NCBI RefSeq assembly: GCF_000020365.1
Contig: NC_012108.1
Span: forward strand, 3,286,001-3,350,000
DNA: 64,000 nucleotides
Source: Desulforapulum autotrophicum HRM2
Lineage (GTDB): Bacteria; Desulfobacterota; Desulfobacteria; Desulfobacterales; Desulfobacteraceae
Direction: 5' to 3'
Part shown: positions 1-8,790 of the stretch, one piece after another
Layout of the letters: every line of letters begins with the position of its first letter
Numbering within the stretch: position 1 is the first letter of the stretch
Position numbers and translations under genes: made by a program
The notes under the pieces: generated by a model
What the model was told of the DNA's origin: nothing
Database searches by the model: none
What the model saw: only the letters and a program-made list of their open reading frames with translations

Positions 1-238
1 GGTCTCCAAAACGCTTTCCTGCAAGCATGCCAAAATTGCCATGGGAACAGCCAAGGTCATAGATCAGGGTTTTACTGCGATAAAAATCCAGGGCAAGCTC
101 AGCCTGGCGGGTAATGCTCTCACGGTACATGGGAACAGACCGCTCGAGCATGTCACTGAATACGGATGCCACGGATTCGTTGAAATCAAAGGCCGGTACC
201 GGCTCTTTTCTGGTTGCAAACAGTGTGTCTTTTTTCAT
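1..238 (-). CDS. cmoA: Carboxy-S-adenosyl-L-methionine synthase CmoA, N-terminal part
   Basis: Read on the minus strand, the first ~79 residues start [13 protein letters not shown] and continue through an [12 protein letters not shown] stretch, a SVPMYRE stretch and the SAM-binding YDLGCSHG motif, which matches the start of CmoA. CmoA makes carboxy-SAM from SAM and prephenate; CmoB then uses it to form cmo5U at wobble position 34 of tRNA. The gene is cut by the left window edge, so the catalytic half is not visible. The ATG at 236-238 is preceded by an AGGAAAGAG ribosome-binding site. It lies 72 nt downstream of tcdA in the same direction, so the two tRNA anticodon-loop modification genes may be co-transcribed. 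Confidence is high from the N-terminal motif order. Confidence 0.85.
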   Translation of the reverse strand, partial: MKKDTLFATRKEPVPAFDFNESVASVFSDMLERSVPMYRESITRQAELALDFYRSKTLIYDLGCSHGNFGMLAGKRFGD

Positions 239-310
239 CTCTTTCCTGTCAAAGTCATTTCCTGTGGTAGGGTAAAAATCATGGATGGGAAATTTTAGGG
301 GGGGGGGCCA

Positions 311-1042
311 TTAAATTTGTTTTAACGCCTCAAGGGCGGCAACATAACCAAAGATACCGCTGATCATGGAAAGGCTTCCCATGGGATTTCTCAGGCGTCC
401 TGCATCCAGAAAGTTGGGCTCCAGGGTATCGGAAATCGTATCCTTTGCAACCACTTCCGTTGAATAGACACAGTGGATTCCCTGATCCACCCCCATGCGT
501 TTAAGTCTTTTTCTCACCGAGCGGGCAAGGGGACAGTAAAGGGTGGTGGAAAGATCACCCGTGGTGATCTTGGATGGATCCATTTTCCTTGCTGCCCCCA
601 TGCACGAGATCACGTTAATATTGTGACGGACAAGTTCAAACAGCAGATTCACCTTGGGATTGAGACTGTCAATGGCGTCAACCACCACGTCTGTTTTCTT
701 GCTGAAGATCTCGTCAAAGGACTCCCTGTGGCAAAGCATGTTAAAGGTTTCAACCTTGATAGCAGGGTTGATCTGCTTTAACCGCTCTTCGGCAGCTTTG
801 GTCTTGAGTCTGCCAAGATTGGGCTCAATAGCCAGGAGTTGTCGGTTGAAATTACTCTCCCCAATAACGTCAAAATCCACGATCCTGAGGGTTCCCACCC
901 CGCTCCTTGCCAGGGCCTCAATGGCATGGGAACCGACGGCCCCAAGCCCTACAACGGTGATGTTGCAATGTTCCAGTCGATCCATGGCCTCCCGGCCAAG
1001 AAGGAGCTCTGTGCGTTTAAATCTTTCCCTGCTGAATCCCAT
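311..1042 (-). CDS. tcdA: tRNA threonylcarbamoyladenosine dehydratase TcdA (ThiF/MoeB/HesA family)
   Basis: A 243-residue E1-like adenylating protein. It has a nucleotide-binding GLGAVGSHA motif at about residue 31, an FNRQ motif at about residue 65 and a DAID motif at about residue 121. The order and length fit TcdA (CsdL), which cyclises t6A37 to ct6A in ANN-decoding tRNAs in an ATP-dependent step. The C-terminal half keeps the DPL-to-CPL-type segment and the STEVV motif seen in TcdA, and it lacks the zinc-binding CXXC pair typical of ThiF and MoeB. The gene stands upstream of cmoA, another tRNA anticodon-loop modification gene. A run of ten G residues (298-307) lies just after the stop codon. 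Confidence 0.88.
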   Translation of the reverse strand: MGFSRERFKRTELLLGREAMDRLEHCNITVVGLGAVGSHAIEALARSGVGTLRIVDFDVIGESNFNRQLLAIEPNLGRLKTKAAEERLKQINPAIKVETFNMLCHRESFDEIFSKKTDVVVDAIDSLNPKVNLLFELVRHNINVISCMGAARKMDPSKITTGDLSTTLYCPLARSVRKRLKRMGVDQGIHCVYSTEVVAKDTISDTLEPNFLDAGRLRNPMGSLSMISGIFGYVAALEALKQI

Positions 1043-1290
1043 TTTCCCTTAATACCGTCATCTAAGATTTCTGCCTGCATCCTGCCTTTTCTAAGGGCAA
1101 AATCAGTTCAACATACACGATTTTAAGCGCCAGGTTAAGTTTTTAATCCAACCCAGAGTCCATGGTCTGTTTTTTACCTAAAAGTTGCAAGCGGTAGTTG
1201 GCTGGGTAAGCAAGACGCCCCATAAAGTGCTTCTGGGATAAGGCCGGATAATGACCCGGCCGACCGTTCCAGGAAATGGGGGGGGATGGG

Positions 1291-1473
1291 CTAATCCGCT
1301 TCCTGGATATTTTCCGAAGTCTCTCCAGAAGAGCTTTCCCCGTCAGCGGTTTCTTCATCCGTGGCATTCATTTTCTTTTCAGCCTGTCTGCGCATGAGTT
1401 TCTCTTCTTTTTTGGCTTTTTTGGCAAGTTCTCTCTGGCGTTTCTCATAGTTGTAATTTGGTTTTCTGGCCAT
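1291..1473 (-). CDS. Small conserved lysine/arginine-rich hypothetical protein
   Basis: A 60-residue protein beginning MARKPNYNYEKRQRELAKKAKKEEK, with a charged helical N-terminal half and an acidic Glu/Ser/Thr-rich tail. The MARKPNYN(F/Y)EKRQ start recurs in a family of small proteobacterial proteins of unknown function (recalled, not searched). A GGATAATCCC stretch precedes the ATG. A GC-rich hairpin (GGCCGG/CCGGCC, about 1242-1262) follows the stop codon. No domain with known function is visible; the composition suggests a basic, possibly RNA-associated protein, which is inference only. Confidence 0.7.
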   Translation of the reverse strand: MARKPNYNYEKRQRELAKKAKKEEKLMRRQAEKKMNATDEETADGESSSGETSENIQEAD

Positions 1474-1555
1474 GGGATTATCCTTTTTGACTGCTATTCA
1501 GCCCAGATACAGATTGCAAATAAACATTAAATAGCGGCTAAACGGTTGATATAAA

Positions 1556-1584
1556 AAGAGCCCCCCAAAATATGAGGGGCTCCA
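1556..1584 (-). terminator. Rho-independent terminator hairpin
   Basis: GAGCCCC (1558-1564) pairs with GGGGCTC (1576-1582) across an 11-nt loop, and on the minus strand the stem runs into five T residues. It would stop transcripts coming leftward from the repeat and small-ORF region, or read-through from the FapA operon, before the 60-residue gene. Confidence 0.65.
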
Positions 1585-1826
1585 GAACATATTTACTCGA
1601 CGCTCACAAACGTAGCACGGTGGCGTTTTAAAAAGCAAGACCCAAATCAAAGGAGAGAGCCTCCTTTACCCATGGGTAAAACCATCAGCTTGATTTCAGC
1701 ACAGAAAATCATGATGCCTTTGAACTTATGGAAACGGGAAGAACCTACCACGAGGAGGAAATTTTTATCAAGAATCCTGACGAACAGCCGATATTTAATA
1801 TAAAGGCTTAAAAGGAGGCAGTATCT

Positions 1827-2054
1827 ATGCCAAGCAGACCCATCATACTTCCTGTTCTGAAAAAGGACGTTGAACCGACTGATCGTGTGAACAGTATAAC
1901 CACCAACCAGGGCAGACGACCCAGCCCTATAAAACCCAAACGAAATCGGCGCAGGAAAAGAAGAGACCGCAGGCAGGATGTGAGAAACGGTGTCATTGTT
2001 TCCCTCTCTTTTAAAAATGACAGGCGAAAAAAACGAGACAGGCGCCGTGTGTGA
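1827..2054 (+). CDS. Small arginine-rich hypothetical protein
   Basis: A 75-residue very basic protein with repeated RRxRKRRDRRQ and DRRKKRDRR patches and a start of MPSRPIILPVLKK. An AGGAGG ribosome-binding site stands 9 nt before the ATG. DRR-rich short proteins are common in Desulfobacteraceae genomes, but no function is known to me. The long opposing minus-strand frame here has no ribosome-binding site and no recognisable domain, so the plus-strand call is preferred. The ORF ends just before the first copy of the palindromic repeat. Confidence is moderate because it rests only on the ribosome-binding site and composition. Confidence 0.5.
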   Translation: MPSRPIILPVLKKDVEPTDRVNSITTNQGRRPSPIKPKRNRRRKRRDRRQDVRNGVIVSLSFKNDRRKKRDRRRV

Positions 2055-2097
2055 ATTTTTTATTCCCGTCCCAGGTGGAAAACGTCCCTTATCCATA

Positions 2098-2487
2098 TAA
2101 ACCGGCACGGCCGGAGCGAGTCATGGCTCCGGCCTCAACGAATGATGAAACGCCTCTGTTTGCAATGCTTTGGTGAATGTTTCATATAACCCACATGTCC
2201 TAGCGGACACAACGAAATATGAAACACGATGATACAGGGCAGGCGATAGTACCATTCCGCCCCCTTTGGTTACCCTGACCGGAACGGTAAACGTCGGGGG
2301 GATTTCTGCCCTTCCAGACTAAAGCGCAGGAACTGCGGGCTAAAGTCCTCAAACAGCCTGCGCTTCTTAACGCCTGGAAGGGCAAAAATCCTATCCCCTT
2401 TGGTTTACAATGTTCCGATCAGGAAAACCAAAGAGGGCTCGAAAGTCGAGACTTTCACAATGATGTTTCGACATGCGTTTCTTATAA
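2098..2487 (-). repeat. Palindromic repeat family A, copy 1 (modules A-P-Q)
   Basis: In minus orientation this copy carries module A (about 2221-2487), module P (2179-2225), a short spacer and module Q (2099-2151). Module A is a long imperfect palindrome: its outer arms read CTCTTTGGTT and AACCAAAGAG, and its inner arms read GCCCTTCCAG and CTGGAAGGGC around an AGCGCAGG/CCTGCGCT apex. Module P is a GTCC/GGAC hairpin inside GTTTCATAT and ATATGAAAC ends. Module Q is a GGCCGGAG/CTCCGGCC hairpin. Nearly identical sequence recurs at 25491-26174 and 60383-60984. It starts 43 nt after the stop of the REC-FapA gene. No coding frame in it is credible. Confidence 0.9.
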
Positions 2488-2530
2488 AAGGGTCAAGGCC
2501 CTGAGAACCCCGAATCACCTGAAACGGATA

Positions 2531-5440
2531 TCAATAGGGTTGTACAACCATTTTCCTGTCATCTGATTCATGGATTCTGACCTCAATAATTCTACAGGGA
2601 CCCAATGACTCCTTGACGATCATTGACGCGTTAGGGCCCACAACCTGGGTCATAGCCATGGCCTTTTTTGAAATTTTCACAAGGGAAACTGCTTTTTCAG
2701 ATTCAACTATTTTCTTCATGGCATCCCTTTTAACGAGAATCTCCCGGCAGGCTTCACCATGCTTATTCTCAGTCTCCTCCAGCTGTTCAATGGCTGCCAT
2801 GAACTTGTCCTGCTCATCAAAGATATCCTTGAGCTTGTTGTCCATGTCGGCTATCTCCTGTTCAAGTTCTTTTTTCTCCTTCTGGAGGGCAATACCTTCA
2901 GAATGTTTTTCTGGCAGTTCACGACATTGTTTTTTCAACAGATCCAGCTTCTGGTAGAGCTTATCCTGGGTAAACGCCAGATCAGCCACCTGCCTGTGAA
3001 GGATAGAATTTTTTTCTTCAAAGGCTTGCTTTTGTTGATCCAGCTCAGCCATGACCTGTTTCAAACCGTTCACCCGCTGATCACAATCAGAGTTCATGCG
3101 GTCCATGTAATCATCAACCCCGACCTTGAGCGTGGATCGCTGGGCAAGATTTGAGCCGACCTGTCCAAGGGTCATCCCCTTTTTTGCACAGATAGTGGAG
3201 TCGAGGACCCGTCCGCCCGTGTTGATGCATTTACCGCGGGTAATCACTTCAGACCCCATGATTTCACGCATCACCTGGACATCACCAAAGGACTCAATGG
3301 TGGAATGGTTGATGAATTTCGCCCGAACCTTCCCCAGGGTTTTGACCCTTGCGTTGAGAATCCCATTGGAAACGTTGAGATCTCCCGAGATATCAATATC
3401 TCCCCCGCTTATCTCGTTCACGGTCAAATCCATACAGCAGACCTTGAATCCCTCGTTCACACGGCCCGCAACAAATACATTCCCGTGGAAATTGACATGC
3501 CCTGTCTGAAAATCAACATTGCCATCGATAAAAAGATCCTGGACCACGGAAACAACTCCCAGGGCATCAAGGCAGGGCTTTCCCTCGGTCTCTGCAAACA
3601 CTTCCAGCCCGTTATCGGAGAGAAAAGTCCCCTTGCCCACCCTCATGCGAATGTCCTGAACTGCACCTACAGGAACTGCTTTACCAAATACATCCCGCCC
3701 CAGAACACCCTTTTTCATGGGCGTTTTCCTGGCCAGCAGATCCCCTTCCCGAACAAAGGGAATATCGCCTCGATCCCGAAAATCTATGGTTCCATCCGCT
3801 GCAACAATACCGGGCAGCTGGTAATCTGTGTTGAAAAAATAGTCCATCCTTGCATCTGTCCCTGGAACAGGCGCAAGCCCCATGGCAACCACAAACGGAT
3901 TGTCTGTATCTGATGAATGTTTTAAAAATCCTGACAGCAGGAGATCATCAACAACGCCAAAGGTAACGCCCATCTGCTGAAGCTGTTTTTTAACCATAAC
4001 AATATCTGTTGCAGCCCCTGAAAGACAGGTCAAACGCAGATAAACACGAATTCTGTCTTCTGAGACCCAAACAATAAAACCTGAATCCGTGTCTGGCACA
4101 AAAAGATCCGGCCGACCGATTGCTCGGGTTTCTTCACCCGGCACCATTGTTTGAACAGTCTCCAGCCCGTTGCTATCCTCCCCGGTCAAATGGCCGGAAT
4201 AAACCAGGATCTCTCTGATGGAAACGATCTGTCCTTTGTCCAGGAAGCGCTTTATCTGGGAGGCAAATGCCTGATTGATATCCCTTTGCGACACGCCACC
4301 TGCCATGAGGGCCGGTGTTAAAGCACGGTCCTGCAACCGTGTTTTAATCAGGGATCGTTTAACCATGATTTTGCTCAAATCAATTCTTGAGATCAACCCG
4401 CGATCAAGCAGCAAAGAGCGGATGGCGGTGTCTGAGCCATCACTGTTCAGGGCGTCAACGGCCGCCGAGGCCAGTGCAAACCCAGGCCGGGAAAAAAAAC
4501 CGTCGTTAAAACCCAGTTCAACAATGCCCGGGACCTGGTCATAGGTGTCAATACCCGTATCTGGAACCGCGGCAATACCAATGTCTACCAGGGCCGGTTC
4601 ACACAGCATACAGGCCTGCTCGATCACCTTGTCAACGGCATTGTACAGGCCGTCTTCAAAATCATAATGCCGCTCTTTAAGCGCTCCATACCCAATGGTT
4701 TTAAAAATGGGGTCAATCATCACGCCGGACAGGGTCGAAGCATCCCAGATCAACTGGGAAAGCTGCCCACGTATCTGCCTGAAGGCCAGGCCAAAGGTTT
4801 CCGGCCCCATAACATTTGTATGGGTAAGAAAGGCCTCAACGCCCCGGCTGGTATTCCGGGTCTCAGCCTTTGCATTCAGGGCTTCTATCTCCCTTTCAAG
4901 CCGGGCCTTTGCTTTAAGTTTTAAACGAATCGCCTCCTGAAACTCACTGTTCTGGGTGGACCTTGCCTTGGCAAATTTATACAACCGGGCGTTCTGTTTT
5001 TTTATCAGGTCCGTCAGCTTTCGCTTTTCCTCTACCTTCAGATACTGGGACAGCTGGTCAAAAACAATTGAAACGATCTCATCGTTTTCCCACGGCTTGG
5101 GGATATAACGATGGATGGCACCCCGGTTGACAGCTTCAACAGCCGCCTTTAAATCAGCATACCCAGTCATGAGTATCCGGCGGGTATCCGGGGTCAGTAC
5201 CACCACTTTTTCCAGCAGTTCACTGCCGCTCATACCCGGCATGTTCTGGTCGGAAATAACTAGAAAAAAAGGCTTGTCAGACTCCTGGATGAATTTCAGG
5301 GCCTGGGATCCGTTGAGTGCCGTTAACACGGTTTGAAAGCCCTGCCTGCGAAGAAGGCGCCTGAGCACATTCAGGATAATCTCTTCATCATCCACCACAA
5401 GAATTCCAGGCCTTTGATTGTCAGGCATATGGGTCTCCAT
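2531..5440 (-). CDS. Response regulator fused to FapA/DUF342 domain
   Basis: A 969-residue signalling protein. The N-terminal receiver domain (about residues 10-125) has the VVDDEE acidic pair, the phospho-acceptor Asp near residue 64 (VISDQNMPG) and the switch residues MTGYA and PKPW. A coiled coil follows (about 130-195), then a helical region without a known match (about 205-400), then a DUF342/FapA-type region rich in GDIDISGDLNVSNG repeats (about 490-760), and finally a long coiled coil (about 780-900). FapA-type proteins polymerise and occur in chemosensory and polarity settings (family knowledge). The ATG at 5440 overlaps the TGA stop of the upstream receiver gene, so the two are translationally coupled. 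The true role is unknown. Confidence 0.8.
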   Translation of the reverse strand: METHMPDNQRPGILVVDDEEIILNVLRRLLRRQGFQTVLTALNGSQALKFIQESDKPFFLVISDQNMPGMSGSELLEKVVVLTPDTRRILMTGYADLKAAVEAVNRGAIHRYIPKPWENDEIVSIVFDQLSQYLKVEEKRKLTDLIKKQNARLYKFAKARSTQNSEFQEAIRLKLKAKARLEREIEALNAKAETRNTSRGVEAFLTHTNVMGPETFGLAFRQIRGQLSQLIWDASTLSGVMIDPIFKTIGYGALKERHYDFEDGLYNAVDKVIEQACMLCEPALVDIGIAAVPDTGIDTYDQVPGIVELGFNDGFFSRPGFALASAAVDALNSDGSDTAIRSLLLDRGLISRIDLSKIMVKRSLIKTRLQDRALTPALMAGGVSQRDINQAFASQIKRFLDKGQIVSIREILVYSGHLTGEDSNGLETVQTMVPGEETRAIGRPDLFVPDTDSGFIVWVSEDRIRVYLRLTCLSGAATDIVMVKKQLQQMGVTFGVVDDLLLSGFLKHSSDTDNPFVVAMGLAPVPGTDARMDYFFNTDYQLPGIVAADGTIDFRDRGDIPFVREGDLLARKTPMKKGVLGRDVFGKAVPVGAVQDIRMRVGKGTFLSDNGLEVFAETEGKPCLDALGVVSVVQDLFIDGNVDFQTGHVNFHGNVFVAGRVNEGFKVCCMDLTVNEISGGDIDISGDLNVSNGILNARVKTLGKVRAKFINHSTIESFGDVQVMREIMGSEVITRGKCINTGGRVLDSTICAKKGMTLGQVGSNLAQRSTLKVGVDDYMDRMNSDCDQRVNGLKQVMAELDQQKQAFEEKNSILHRQVADLAFTQDKLYQKLDLLKKQCRELPEKHSEGIALQKEKKELEQEIADMDNKLKDIFDEQDKFMAAIEQLEETENKHGEACREILVKRDAMKKIVESEKAVSLVKISKKAMAMTQVVGPNASMIVKESLGPCRIIEVRIHESDDRKMVVQPY

Positions 5441-6171
5441 CAATACTCATCCGGCATCTTAAGATCATTTCGGGCGGCAATCTCGTGGAACTGATCATAT
5501 AACTCCCGGAGGGTCAAGGCAAAAAACGAATTGACCGCCTCGCCGGTATTGAGATTATACTGCTGGAACAATTCCTGAATTTCCACCGTGATGTTTTCCA
5601 CTTGCCTGGTCGACTGATTCTGCAACCGGTCGCGTTCGTACTTTAGCTGTTGGATTTGCCTGTCAATGTCTGCCAGCTCTTCCTTATGGGCTTTTGACTT
5701 TATTTCCAGGTGGTTGCTGAATTTAAAAAGCTTCAAATTCTGCTCTTTGGCAAGTGCGAACAGGCGCTCATTTTCCAGCACCAGTTCATACTCTTTCAAC
5801 CCCTTGGAAATGCTTTCCATCAATTCCACGGGCTTCCAGGGCTTGGGAATGTATCGGTGTACAGCGCCCCTGTTAACGGCATCAATGATGGCCTGAACCC
5901 CGGTGGAATCGTTGATAACGAACCGAATGGTTTCAGGAGAGATCTCCTTTGCCTTTGCAAGAAAATCAAGTCCCTCCATGCCTGTCACGCATGGATCCAA
6001 AAGAATCAGAGAAAAGGGTGTTGCCACCTTGTGCATCCTGTCAAGCCCGGTCTGCCCGTCCCTGGCATAGAAAAATTTTGCGCCAACCCGCTTGACGATA
6101 AGGGCAATGGCCTTGGCCGACTCCTCGTTATCATCAACGATCAATACGGTATGATCAAATGCTGTCTCCAT
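5440..6171 (-). CDS. Response regulator with C-terminal coiled coil
   Basis: A 243-residue protein with a receiver domain (VLIVDDNEES; phospho-acceptor Asp in LILLDPCVTG; PKPWKP at the end of the fold) followed by a coiled coil (about residues 130-200) and a short helical tail. It has no DNA-binding or enzymatic output domain, so it probably acts through protein contacts. The ATG at 6171 is chosen because it has a GAGG site 7 nt upstream; a TTG two codons earlier is less likely. Its receiver resembles that of the FapA-fused regulator it overlaps, so the pair looks like a duplication. The MscS gene ends 17 nt upstream, giving a three-gene operon. Confidence 0.82.
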   Translation of the reverse strand: METAFDHTVLIVDDNEESAKAIALIVKRVGAKFFYARDGQTGLDRMHKVATPFSLILLDPCVTGMEGLDFLAKAKEISPETIRFVINDSTGVQAIIDAVNRGAVHRYIPKPWKPVELMESISKGLKEYELVLENERLFALAKEQNLKLFKFSNHLEIKSKAHKEELADIDRQIQQLKYERDRLQNQSTRQVENITVEIQELFQQYNLNTGEAVNSFFALTLRELYDQFHEIAARNDLKMPDEY

Positions 6172-6188
6172 GGTCAATCCTCATGTTT

Positions 6189-8726
6189 TCATTCCTGGCG
6201 ATCCAGGTGAACATCCAGCTGGGGAAAGGCAATACTTATCTTTCGTTCCCTGAATACCCGGTCAATGGCAAAACGGATTTCCGTTCCCACCACGATCATT
6301 TGATCCACATTGGTCCAGACCCTGAGCACAAAGTCCAGGCTGCTGGCCCCGAAATCGGCAAACACAACGTCCGGCTTGGGTACGACCAGAACCATGGAAT
6401 TGGATCTGGCAATCTCAAGCAGTGACTCACGCACCAGGTTGACGTCTGACCCGTAGGCCACCCCGACATTGATCTTTATGCGGATGCGTTTGTCCCTTAG
6501 AGTCCAGTTTATAACCTGGGCACTGATAAAATCGGAGTTGGGAATAATCAGGGACGCGTTGTCATAGGTCTGGACAATGGTTGATCGGACATTGATCTTT
6601 CTGACATTGGCCCAGATACCATTGATTTCAATGTCATCACCCACCTGGATGGGCCTCTCAAACAGAAGAATGATGCCGCTGATGAAATTGTTGAAGATGT
6701 TCTGAAGGCCAAACCCGAGACCAATACCCAGTGCGCCAAAGGCAACGGTCAGGGAGGTAGTCCCAAGCCCGAAAACATGCAGTGCCAGAAGAATGCCAAA
6801 CATCCACATGGTATAGACGGTGATCATTGAGATCGAATTTTGAACGCTCTTTTCAAATCCACTGTCCACAAGGATTTTCGTCAAAAGAAGATATTTCCAC
6901 AGCCGGGTCGCCACATGGGTGGCTCCCACGGTAAAGGCCGCATAAAAAAGATTCATGATGCTGAAGGTCAGGCTGCCCACAACAAAGGGATGGTTCAGAA
7001 ACGAAAAGATGCGGGCCATCACGGCCCAGTCACTGCTCCATGCCAGCACCACAAGGACCAGGGTTATTGCAAACCAGGCAACCCACCCCACCTGAAGAAA
7101 AAACCATTTTACCGGATGACCATAACTCAGGACCTGGCTGAAATAGGGATCCCGGGTGACCTCCTGTTTCTGCTTTGACCTTAAATCCATGAGCAGAGAA
7201 AAAAGATGCCAGCTCCAGATGAAGATCGCCACGGAATAGACCCAGGCCAGATACCAGTAAATGGAGAGGGCACCATAGCCGAACAGCTCCATGAGAAGGC
7301 CAGCCAGGAGGATCAGGTTCCCCAGGGCCACAACCAGTTTGGGCATCTGGAGCCCCGGAGCCGTGCCAGGGTCATATTCAGTGGAGAATTTAAGCCTGAA
7401 GGTCATCACAAAAAAACCGGCCAGCAGGTAAAGCCCGAGAACAAGCCTTAAAAAAACCGGAATCATGTGGTTGTAGACATAGAGGAGATGGAACACCAGG
7501 TTGACACCGATGATGGGAAAAAGCCCCCTCAGGAAAAGGTTCCAGAAGGCCAGCCGCCTGGGATGGATCAACTCCCTGGCCCGCCCCACAAGCCCCATGG
7601 AGAAAATCAGCCAGTCGATGATCAAAAAGGCCATGAAAAGCTGGACAAACAAGGTCAGCAGCGACGCGTACAGGACCGCATCCACCATCAATCCATATAC
7701 ATGGAAATAGACGACAAGACCCACGGGAATGATCGACCGCCGAACCATGGCACACAGATTTTCCAGGGGCTGTCCAGTGCCAAACCATCCCCTGGCGGCC
7801 AGATCATCCAGCAACGAGCGCAGGCGAACCAGCATAAACAGCCAGAGGGTCAGAAGAAAGGCAAACACCACCAGGTTCATGACAATAACGCCATATCCCT
7901 TTTCACCGTCGGCATACCCCTTGAGCATCTCCAGGGTCTGGGGGTAAAGGTCAATAATCGCCCTGGCCATGCCCACAACAGAGAGGTTCCCAAGGGGACT
8001 TTCCCCCTTTTCAAACAGCACTTCCTTTTTTCGATCAACAAGTTCCTGGGAATATTTTTCAGACAACGTCTCAGAGTCTGTTTTAATCGCCTGCAAATCG
8101 GCAAGACTCTTTTTATAGGCGTCAAGGAGTTCGGTAATGGTCTGTTTTTTCTTTTGATGGATCTGATCCAATTCCTGGAAATTTTTCCGCAGCCGGGCAG
8201 CTTCGGAATTGGAGGTATCCACCGCCGTCCGCACCTCGCCTGAGTAGGCTTTATTCAGGGAGATTTTTTCTTCCACCCGGGCCAGACTTTCCCCAAGGGT
8301 CTGTATTCGCTTCTGGATCTGTCGGATCGGCTCTTCCAACCCGCTGGTCATGGGTTTTAGCAGATTCCAGTCCGACTCCATTTTTTTTAAATCATGGGTC
8401 TCAGATATTAAGGATGTTGCAAGGGCAGACAACTGAACCCGATATCCCTTAATTTGAAGGTCCCACTGGTCAAGGTTGTCACGAAAGATTTTCCATTGGG
8501 CTTCATCAAGGGCCTGGGTCTCTTTTTCCCGGGTCAAATCCTGGGTGAGATTATCATAAATCCCCTTGTAATCAAGGGCGTCTGTCCGTTCAACGGGCGA
8601 GCCGGGATTGGCCTTTTTTTCAGCACCCTGGGCATCATTTCCCCAGGACAGGCCGATCATCATCAAAGAAATCAGCACCATGGGAATTTGATACAAAAAA
8701 CGTCTCCAGAACCAGCCTGCAGCCAT
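6189..8726 (-). CDS. MscS-family mechanosensitive channel with large periplasmic domain
   Basis: An 845-residue inner-membrane channel of the MscK/MscM-like class. It has an N-terminal signal sequence, a periplasmic coiled-coil region (about residues 40-240), about eleven membrane helices, and a C-terminal MscS core. The pore helix is glycine/alanine rich (AFGALGIGLGFGLQNIFNN). It is followed by the GDDIEINGIWANVRKINVRS beta domain and an alpha/beta vestibule ending near ISIAFPQLDVH. Such channels release solutes on hypo-osmotic shock. The ATG at 8726 follows GGAGG by 6 nt, and a start four codons earlier lacks one. It is first in an operon with two response regulators, so membrane tension and receiver signalling may be linked (inference). 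Confidence 0.9.
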   Translation of the reverse strand: MAAGWFWRRFLYQIPMVLISLMMIGLSWGNDAQGAEKKANPGSPVERTDALDYKGIYDNLTQDLTREKETQALDEAQWKIFRDNLDQWDLQIKGYRVQLSALATSLISETHDLKKMESDWNLLKPMTSGLEEPIRQIQKRIQTLGESLARVEEKISLNKAYSGEVRTAVDTSNSEAARLRKNFQELDQIHQKKKQTITELLDAYKKSLADLQAIKTDSETLSEKYSQELVDRKKEVLFEKGESPLGNLSVVGMARAIIDLYPQTLEMLKGYADGEKGYGVIVMNLVVFAFLLTLWLFMLVRLRSLLDDLAARGWFGTGQPLENLCAMVRRSIIPVGLVVYFHVYGLMVDAVLYASLLTLFVQLFMAFLIIDWLIFSMGLVGRARELIHPRRLAFWNLFLRGLFPIIGVNLVFHLLYVYNHMIPVFLRLVLGLYLLAGFFVMTFRLKFSTEYDPGTAPGLQMPKLVVALGNLILLAGLLMELFGYGALSIYWYLAWVYSVAIFIWSWHLFSLLMDLRSKQKQEVTRDPYFSQVLSYGHPVKWFFLQVGWVAWFAITLVLVVLAWSSDWAVMARIFSFLNHPFVVGSLTFSIMNLFYAAFTVGATHVATRLWKYLLLTKILVDSGFEKSVQNSISMITVYTMWMFGILLALHVFGLGTTSLTVAFGALGIGLGFGLQNIFNNFISGIILLFERPIQVGDDIEINGIWANVRKINVRSTIVQTYDNASLIIPNSDFISAQVINWTLRDKRIRIKINVGVAYGSDVNLVRESLLEIARSNSMVLVVPKPDVVFADFGASSLDFVLRVWTNVDQMIVVGTEIRFAIDRVFRERKISIAFPQLDVHLDRQE

Positions 8727-8790
8727 CAATACCTCCATCGTTAATCTTTATAGATTTTTACCACGGGACGGTCCGGCTTTCAAGTCTGTT

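Noticed and set aside
1680-1811. Open stretch reading NHQLDFSTENHDAFELMETG and onward, just before the 75-residue gene
   Set aside because: It looks protein-like but has no start codon after the preceding stop except an internal ATG without a ribosome-binding site, so it may be a gene remnant; not enough to call.
2200-2385. Reading frames inside family A copies (for example MPFQALRSAGCLRTLARSSC at 2200-2385 and again at 25586 and 60697)
   Set aside because: Identical peptides in three copies result from conserved palindrome DNA; no ribosome-binding site and arm complementarity explains the sequence.
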